A stretch of DNA of 6,903 nucleotides from Pseudomonadota bacterium (GTDB lineage: Bacteria; Pseudomonadota; Gammaproteobacteria; Burkholderiales; SG8-39), in contig JAJZUN010000142.1 of NCBI GenBank assembly GCA_021848555.1, positions 1 to 6,903 on the forward strand, given 5' to 3'. The notes under the pieces were generated by a model. That model did no database searches and was not told where the DNA came from. It saw only the letters and a program-made list of their open reading frames with translations. Of the stretch, positions 1 through 3,808 are shown piece by piece (the first letter of the stretch is position 1; each line of letters begins with the position of its first letter). Made by a program: the position numbers and the translations under genes.

Positions 1-263
1 GCCACAAGCCCCTGTCCCTGATGAAATACGCTGGTCAAGTCCTTATCACGTGAACGTGTTCGAGGCACTGTGTTGCGTTTAGGTTTGCTTGACCACGGTC
101 TGACCTATCTTGCCATCACGTCATGATTGCCTGTGCAATCGGTGGAGATTCTCCCTTTGAAGTCTGTCACCGTTGTGCTGCTACAGCGCAAGGTTTTCCA
201 TGGCGCCGCCGGCCGGCGGTCCTTCCATAACCAGAGGCCGGCGGCGCTGTGGGAAACCCGTGT
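1..263. other. Left-edge region without a recognisable intact gene
   Basis: No convincing gene is seen here. A short plus-strand open frame enters from the left edge and ends at a TAG at 80-82; it would give about 26 C-terminal residues (including WSSPYHVNVFEALCCV). This could be the tail of a gene outside the window, but it is too short to identify. The rest holds the inverted repeat at 192-258 and the ground between it and the transposase remnant. A second, small perfect inverted repeat (AACCGGG / CCCGGTT, 281-287 and 296-302) lies just to the right, inside the remnant's open frame. Confidence 0.4.
192..258. repeat. Long inverted repeat, 23-base arms, 21-base loop
   Basis: The arms at 192-214 and 236-258 are reverse complements at 20 of 23 positions, and the three mismatches are all G/T pairs that would still pair in RNA. 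The inner 12 bases (GCGCCGCCGGCC at 203-214 against 236-247) match perfectly. The 21-base loop is 215-235. There is no T-tract on either side, so a classical intrinsic terminator is unlikely. It lies beyond the 3' end of the transposase remnant. It could be a transposon-associated or REP-like palindrome, or a hairpin in a transcript from outside the window. The structure is directly visible; its role is unknown. Confidence 0.65.
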
Positions 264-518
264 TCATGCCACCATCCCATAACCGGGTTCATACTCCCGG
301 TTGTACGCGAGCAATGCCCAAAGAGTTCGCGCATTCTTATTCGCCAGCGTGACAAAGAAGGCGCGGGATTGATGCAAGTGGTAGGGCCGGTCGAAGTCGA
401 GATAGCCACGTTCCATGACATAGAAGGCGCCTACCTCGACCGGCAGGGTGTTGAGCACATTGAACTCGTGCCGCTTGCCGTCGCTGATGTGAGTATCGAC
501 AGCAATTCTCGCCGCCAA
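264..518 (-). pseudogene. IS4-family DDE transposase remnant
   Basis: The minus-strand frame encodes a segment with HISDGKRHEFNVL, then GAFYVMERGYLDFDRPYHLHQ and AFFVTLANKN. This matches, from memory of the family, the central catalytic region of IS4-type transposases (usual form: HISDGK.HDVNVLD ... GAFYVMDRGYLDF ... LHQ.GAFFVTRAK). Only about 60 of the roughly 350-400 residues expected are recognisable. The N-terminal part with the first catalytic Asp and the C-terminal part with the catalytic Glu are absent. The second catalytic Asp of the DRGY motif is replaced by Glu (residue 36 of this frame). The last 20 or so residues before the stop no longer resemble the family. There is no proper start; the frame opens with TTG. 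This is a dead relic marking past insertion at the edge of the plus-strand block. Confidence 0.75.
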
Positions 519-567
519 TAAACATTCAACTTTGGCTGTAAGAAATCCCGGGAGTGAAGCGACTAAT
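508..567 (+). repeat. Promoter-bearing direct repeat, copy 1
   Basis: This stretch aligns without gaps to 2016-2075 at roughly three quarters of positions. Shared blocks include CTCGCCGCC, ATAAA, TTCA, GGCTGT, AGAAA, GAGTG and GCGACTA. The likeness starts just inside the transposase remnant frame and fades after about 567. It contains the predicted ECF promoter at 537-565 plus about 29 bases upstream of it, so the shared element is larger than a minimal promoter. It could be an ancient duplication of a promoter region, or a binding site for an upstream activator in addition to the sigma factor. Confidence 0.6.
537..565 (+). promoter_or_regulatory. Predicted ECF-sigma promoter P1 (DUF6789-like gene)
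   Basis: The -35-like element is TGTAAGAAAT (537-546), followed by 13 bases and the -10-like element CGACTA (560-565). The same two elements with the same spacing recur at 2045-2073 (+) and 3770-3798 (-). The -10 resembles the CGTCTA-type -10 elements of many ECF sigma factors, and the -35 resembles the TGTAA type. Transcription would begin around 572, leaving a leader of about 60 bases before the ATG at 632. The dehalogenase-like gene downstream may be co-transcribed from here. The motif is observed; the assignment to an ECF sigma factor is inference. Confidence 0.6.
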
Positions 568-631
568 CAAACGCGTAGATCAGCAAACGGATAGTTCCGA
601 TTCCAGTTGGTAAAACCAAAGGAAAATCATT

Positions 632-1054
632 ATGGACAAGATCGTAAAAGGCATGATCGCCGGTTTCGCGGCAACAGTGGTTCTCTCGTTGCTCATGATG
701 ATGAAGTCGGCGATGGGGCTGATGCCTGGGCTCGACGTCATCGCAATGCTGAGCGGCATGATGGGCAGCGGTTTGGCAATGGGCTGGGTTGCTCACTTCA
801 TGATTGGCGTAGTCGTTTGGGGCGGCCTATTTGCGCTTCTGTCCCCCAATATTCCCGGAGGTAGTCTCTGGCTGAAGGGCGTGATTTTCGGCACAGGTGC
901 CTGGCTGTTGATGATGGTGGCCGTCATGCCGATGGCAGGCGCCGGCATCTTCGGCATGAAGTTCGGCATGGTTGCCTCGGTCATGACACTCATGCTGCAC
1001 GTGATCTATGGCGCCGTCCTTGGCGGCGTCTATGCAGCGCTGCAGCGCCGGTAG
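632..1054 (+). CDS. Met-rich four-helix membrane protein, DUF6789-like
   Basis: The product is a 140-residue integral membrane protein of unknown function that resembles the DUF6789 family. Four hydrophobic segments are visible at about residues 7-27, 47-70, 82-103 and 112-136; helices 1, 3 and 4 carry Gly-rich faces. The first segment follows a short basic N-terminus (MDKIVKG), so it is probably a membrane anchor and not a cleaved signal. Methionine is strikingly frequent: 20 of 140 residues, including MMM at 22-24, MM at 43-44 and MM at 94-95. His55 and His123 lie within predicted helices. The start is supported by AAAGGAAAA at 618-626, just upstream of the ATG. It follows predicted promoter P1 and precedes the DehI-like gene by 65 bases. 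A role in metal binding or oxidant scavenging through Met is possible but only inferred; the methionines may simply serve helix packing. Confidence 0.85.
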   Translation: MDKIVKGMIAGFAATVVLSLLMMMKSAMGLMPGLDVIAMLSGMMGSGLAMGWVAHFMIGVVVWGGLFALLSPNIPGGSLWLKGVIFGTGAWLLMMVAVMPMAGAGIFGMKFGMVASVMTLMLHVIYGAVLGGVYAALQRR

Positions 1055-1119
1055 CCAGGACGCCTACACTCCTGCGACAGCGTGGGGGAGGCAAACTTCA
1101 CGGCAACACGAGGTATACG

Positions 1120-2004
1120 ATGACCCTGATCCAGCGCCTGCGCCCCGATCCTATCCCCGCCATCCATCCTCTGCCCGAATACCTTGCCGTCGGCCAGCTT
1201 GCCGAGCGCTACGCGGAGATGAAGCGGGTCCTGCAAGTACCCTGGATGGGCGTGGTGACCATGGCCTACGCCCATTACCCGACGTTTTTCGGAGAACTCT
1301 GGCGCGGATTGAAGCCCTTGTGCCAGAGCCGGGTCTTCGTCGAGGCTTGCCAGGAAATGCGGGACTACGTCGAGGCGCGCGCCGCCGAGCTGGCGCCGAA
1401 ATCGCTGCTGCGGGAATTGGCCGAACTCGGCTACGCACCCCGCGAGATCGAAGGGATCGGCGCGATCAATGCGGTGTTTTCCCACGGCAACCAGCCCTAC
1501 CTGCTGATCGCCGCAATCACCCGACACCTGCTCGAGCTGGGCAACATGGGCGGCAATGGCTCCTCCCAGGCGTACGCGGGAAGGCACGCGCCGGAGCAGA
1601 CGGCGCCCCTGGTCCTGATGGAGGCCCATCACGCCGACCAGCCCACCCAGGCCGTCTATCAGGACATCAGGACCAGGCTGCAACTGCCCTTCGTCAATAC
1701 CGACTACCGCGCCTTCGCGCGCTGGCCGAGCTATTTCGCACTCGCCTGGAATGGTCTGCGCGAGGTGGTCGGCACGCCGGCGCACGAGGCCATCTGCCAA
1801 GATTGCCATGACCGGGCTGCCAGGCTCGCCGCCGAGCTTCTCCCCAACCCTGGCGGTCTGTCGTCGGCCGCGCTGTGGCGTGCAACCCAGGCGGATGCGC
1901 CGCAAGACGAGATCATCCAAATGTGCCGCCTGTTTCAGTGGCTGTTGCCCGGGCTGATCACCAACGTCGCGTTCTTCAGGCAGCAATTGGGGGCGGTACG
2001 ATGA
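1120..2004 (+). CDS. DehI-family 2-haloacid dehalogenase-like protein
   Basis: The 294-residue product matches the DehI family (2-haloalkanoic acid dehalogenases acting on both D- and L-substrates), whose founder is about the same length. The fold's internal duplication is plain: LQVPWMGVVTMAYAHYPTFF (residues 38-57) aligns with LQLPFVNTDYRAFARWPSYF (187-206), and each repeat runs on to an RA(A)xLAAEL-type helix. From memory of DehI, catalytic Asp189 corresponds to Asp195 here, Ser188 to Thr194, water-activating Asn114 to Asn124 (in SHGNQPYLL) and Trp34 to Trp42. So the core catalytic set is retained. No signal peptide or membrane helix is seen, so it is probably cytoplasmic. GAGGT at 1110-1114 supports the ATG at 1120. 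It lies 65 bases after the DUF6789-like gene, with no obvious promoter or terminator between, so co-transcription is likely. Many homologues are annotated only by family, so the true substrate is not established. Confidence 0.85.
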   Translation: MTLIQRLRPDPIPAIHPLPEYLAVGQLAERYAEMKRVLQVPWMGVVTMAYAHYPTFFGELWRGLKPLCQSRVFVEACQEMRDYVEARAAELAPKSLLRELAELGYAPREIEGIGAINAVFSHGNQPYLLIAAITRHLLELGNMGGNGSSQAYAGRHAPEQTAPLVLMEAHHADQPTQAVYQDIRTRLQLPFVNTDYRAFARWPSYFALAWNGLREVVGTPAHEAICQDCHDRAARLAAELLPNPGGLSSAALWRATQADAPQDEIIQMCRLFQWLLPGLITNVAFFRQQLGAVR

Positions 2005-2015
2005 AGCGCTCCGCA

Positions 2016-2075
2016 CTCGCCGCCGATAAATGTTCAGCATCGGCTGTCAGAAAACCCTCGAGTGGCGCGACTACT
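2016..2075 (+). repeat. Promoter-bearing direct repeat, copy 2
   Basis: Gap-free counterpart of 508-567 (offset 1508 bases), about three quarters identical. The CTCGCCGCC block (2016-2024) and ATAAA are shared upstream of the promoter motif; GAGTG in the spacer and GCGACTA in the -10 region are also shared. It fills most of the gap between the dehalogenase-like gene and the AhpD-like gene. Confidence 0.6.
2045..2073 (+). promoter_or_regulatory. Predicted ECF-sigma promoter P2 (AhpD-like gene)
   Basis: The -35-like element is TGTCAGAAAA (2045-2054), followed by 13 bases and CGACTA (2068-2073). It differs from P1 at two of the ten -35 positions and keeps the -10 and spacing exactly. Transcription would begin near 2080, only about 20 bases before the start at 2102. 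This argues against using the upstream ATG at 2030, which would lie before the promoter. Confidence 0.6.
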
Positions 2076-2089
2076 TCGGTAAGCACTAT

Positions 2090-2093
2090 GGAG
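2090..2093 (+). promoter_or_regulatory. Ribosome binding site deciding the start at 2102
   Basis: GGAG lies 8 bases before the ATG at 2102. The in-frame ATG at 2030 has no comparable site and would give residues encoded by the promoter repeat, so 2102 is the better start. Confidence 0.6.
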
Positions 2094-2101
2094 CGCTACT
2101 C

Positions 2102-2683
2102 ATGAACGCCACCGAGCCACTTCCTGCGCACATCGTGACCGGTGCCGGTCACAAGTTTCCTTGGTACGTGCGGCTGTTCCTCGCCAACCAGCGACGCCGC
2201 TACGGCCGCGAGCTCTAACCGGCCCGGCTCTGGGCGCGCACGCCAAACGTCTTCGCCGCCCTGTCGCTGCTCTATGGGGCGCTGGATCGCAAGCGCTCGC
2301 CGATTGCGCCTGCCCTGCGCTCGCTGATCACCGTGCGTGTTTCCCAGATCAACTGGTGCGCCTTCTGCATCGACATCAATTCCGCCACCTGCCTGAAGCG
2401 CGGTGTCGCCGAAGCCCAGCTCCTGGCGCTCGCTGAATTCGAGACGTCGAACCTCTTCGGCGAGTGGGACAAGGCGGCGCTGGCCTACGGCGAGGCCATG
2501 ACCCGATCCGAGCTGGGCGTCACTGACGAGGTGATGTTGCGACTCAAGCGCCATTTCACCGATGACGGCATCGTCGAGCTCACCGCGCTGATCGCTTTCC
2601 AGAACATGTCGAGCAAGTTCAACGCCGCCCTGGGCGTGCCGGCCCAGGGCTTTTGCCGGCTACCGCCCAAGCCGGTCCGTTAA
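2102..2683 (+). pseudogene. Carboxymuconolactone decarboxylase/AhpD-like gene with in-frame stop
   Basis: Read through its single internal stop, the frame encodes 193 codons of a carboxymuconolactone decarboxylase-family protein, full length for this subgroup. The frame is continuous on both sides: FPWYVRLFLANQ precedes the stop, and LWARTPNVFAALSLLYGAL, INWCAFCIDINSA (CxxC at codons 86 and 89), ELTALIAFQNMSSKFNAAL and VPAQGFC follow it. The stop is TAA at 2216-2218 (codon 39), in a YGREL-x-PxRLW context where relatives usually carry Glu. A single G-to-T change from GAA explains it. No frameshift or deletion is visible, so the lesion is recent or is a sequence error. AhpD-like members use CxxC as a redox thiol pair in peroxide defence; whether this subgroup does is not known. 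A GTG at 2333 could restart translation before the CxxC, but no strong ribosome binding site precedes it. The last 24 bases overlap the convergent hydrolase gene. Confidence 0.85.
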
Positions 2684-3460
2684 GGCGGGCCCTGCGGCGC
2701 TGGCATCGGACTCCCAGTGCAGCGCATGGAAATCGAAGTCGGCGGCGAGCGCTGGCTTGACGATCTGGAAGTAGGGGGAGACATCGAAATCACGCGGCGC
2801 GAAAAGGCTGTGATGTCGAACCCGATAAATTTCCTCCAGGCAGCCGGGGCAATCGGGCCGATCTGCGCTGCGCACATCGGTGAGCGGCAGGATGGGGTAA
2901 CGGATCGATTGAAACGCGCGGGCAACCAGGGTCGAGCAGATGGCGCGGGTCGGATCGCCGCTGCCCAATGCCAGCATGCGACGCCTGAAGCGCCGAGGAA
3001 CGGGCGGATTGGGTAGAAGAAAACGCGCCAGATCGATGACGTTGCGCAGATCGTATTGATTGCCGAGGCGTTCGATGGCGTAGCGCGTCAGCTTCCGGCA
3101 GTCCGCCTCACTCAAGCTTATCGGACGGCAAATCCGCGTGTTCAAACCGGCGAATTCGTCGATGCCGACACTGCGCACCCCCGTCACCATGTCCGCCTCG
3201 ATGCAGCAGTGGGCGGGATTTCCACCCGCTTCGGCGAGGTGCGATCCGACGAACAGCGTCGCGTGCGACCAGGTGGATTGGGTCAGATACTTGATCGTAC
3301 TGCTGACCCGGCTATTGCCCTCGACCAGCAGCACGTCGCCGGGCCTCAGGCAGGCGAGCAGGCGATCCGCGCCCGTCGCCGGTCCGGTGCCATGAGCGTG
3401 GCTGGTGCGGGCGAGGTAGCGCGCCAGACGTTTGCCCAGCCAGCCGAGAGCCAAGCCCAT
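2660..3460 (-). CDS. YiiX/YebB-like permuted NlpC/P60 (papain-like) cysteine hydrolase
   Basis: The 266-residue product matches the YaeF/YiiX permuted papain-like family, in which the catalytic His precedes the catalytic Cys. Visible features in order: a basic, weakly amphipathic N-terminus (MGLALGWLGKRLARYLA), GDVLLVEG at 41-48, IKYLTQSTWSHATLFVG (His66 in the SHA motif), an acidic residue in CIEAD (Glu88), NQYDLRNVIDLARFLLP, and GSGDPTRAICSTLVARAFQ with candidate nucleophile Cys175. Relatives are thought to cleave amide or ester bonds in lipids or cell-wall peptides; the substrate here is unknown. There is no clear cleaved signal peptide. The start is set by AAGGA at 3466-3470, five bases before the ATG. 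Extending upstream gives only sequence antisense or out of frame to glutaredoxin. The gene follows the glutaredoxin by 8 bases, so the two are almost certainly one operon driven from P3. Confidence 0.88.
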   Translation of the reverse strand: MGLALGWLGKRLARYLARTSHAHGTGPATGADRLLACLRPGDVLLVEGNSRVSSTIKYLTQSTWSHATLFVGSHLAEAGGNPAHCCIEADMVTGVRSVGIDEFAGLNTRICRPISLSEADCRKLTRYAIERLGNQYDLRNVIDLARFLLPNPPVPRRFRRRMLALGSGDPTRAICSTLVARAFQSIRYPILPLTDVRSADRPDCPGCLEEIYRVRHHSLFAPRDFDVSPYFQIVKPALAADFDFHALHWESDASAAGPALTDRLGR

Positions 3461-3465
3461 GGCGA

Positions 3466-3470
3466 TCCTT
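3466..3470 (-). promoter_or_regulatory. Ribosome binding site overlapping the glutaredoxin stop
   Basis: AAGGA on the minus strand shares bases with the TAA stop of the glutaredoxin (3469-3471) and sits 5 bases before the hydrolase ATG. The overlap suggests translational coupling of the two genes and fixes the hydrolase start at 3460. Confidence 0.65.
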
Positions 3471-3726
3471 ATTGCGCCAGCAGAGGCTCCAGTTGGCCGC
3501 GTCGATCTAGCGCCGACAGATCGTCGTAGCCGCCCACGTGGGTCGCGCCGACGAACACCTGCGGCACCGTGCGGCTGCCGGTGCGGGCGATCATCGTCTC
3601 CCGGCCGCCGGGGAGTTGCTCGACGTCGATCATGTCGATCTCGGTGACGCCCTTGCTGCGCAGCAATTGTTCGGCGAGTCGGCAATACGGACACCAGCGG
3701 GTGCTGTACATGGTGACTTTGCTCAT
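3469..3726 (-). CDS. grxC: Glutaredoxin 3 (dithiol, CPYC)
   Basis: The 85-residue product is a complete class I glutaredoxin, a cytoplasmic protein that reduces disulfides and glutathionylated proteins with glutathione. Seen in order: first strand KVTMYST, active site CPYC (Cys12 and Cys15) preceded by Trp11, the TVP motif with the cis-proline (Thr53-Val54-Pro55) and the GGYDDL glutathione-binding loop (65-70). Length and motifs agree with bacterial GrxC. GGAGG at 3737-3741 lies 10 bases before the ATG. It is the first gene after predicted promoter P3 and is coupled to the downstream hydrolase gene. Placed after copA and merA, it may help restore thiols modified by Hg(II) or Cu(I), or support glutathione-linked metal handling; that link is inferred. 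Confidence 0.93.
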   Translation of the reverse strand: MSKVTMYSTRWCPYCRLAEQLLRSKGVTEIDMIDVEQLPGGRETMIARTGSRTVPQVFVGATHVGGYDDLSALDRRGQLEPLLAQ

Positions 3727-3769
3727 GGTCGTGATTCCTCCGGCTGGGCGCGATCGGCGCTATGAGCAA

Positions 3770-3798
3770 TAGTCGGGGCGGGACGACGATTTCTTACA
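3770..3798 (-). promoter_or_regulatory. Predicted ECF-sigma promoter P3 (glutaredoxin-hydrolase operon)
   Basis: On the minus strand, TGTAAGAAAT (3798 down to 3789) is followed by 13 bases and CGACTA (3775 down to 3770). The -35-like block is identical over 10 bases to P1, the -10 is identical to both other copies, and the spacing is the same. Beyond the core it shows no clear likeness to the repeat at 508-567, so the conserved core is not explained by recent duplication. It sits in the 82-base gap between copA and the glutaredoxin, giving a leader of about 37 bases. It would let the glutaredoxin-hydrolase pair be induced independently of merA-copA. Confidence 0.62.
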
Positions 3799-3808
3799 TG
3801 GCAGCGGG

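Noticed and set aside
31..97. Distant GGTCAAG / CTTGACC inverted pair and a TTGACC -35-like box at 89-94
   Set aside because: Arms of 7 bases separated by about 50 bases are expected by chance, and the nearest -10-like box is at the wrong spacing.
192..258. Intrinsic terminator
   Set aside because: The hairpin is strong, but there is no run of T after it on either strand.
1030..2040. Minus-strand open frame of 336 codons opposite the dehalogenase-like gene
   Set aside because: Arg/Gly/Gln-rich, no family likeness, and lies fully antisense to a gene with a recognised fold and conserved residues; a high-GC shadow.
2030..2101. Earlier ATG at 2030 for the AhpD-like gene
   Set aside because: Would lie upstream of predicted promoter P2 and would translate the promoter repeat; no ribosome binding site.
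2216..2218. Recoding of the in-frame stop (selenocysteine or pyrrolysine)
   Set aside because: The codon is TAA, whereas those residues use TGA and TAG; relatives carry an ordinary Glu here.
3461..3769. Upstream extension of the hydrolase frame through the glutaredoxin gene
   Set aside because: Overlaps a complete glutaredoxin in another frame; the ATG at 3460 with AAGGA is the better start.
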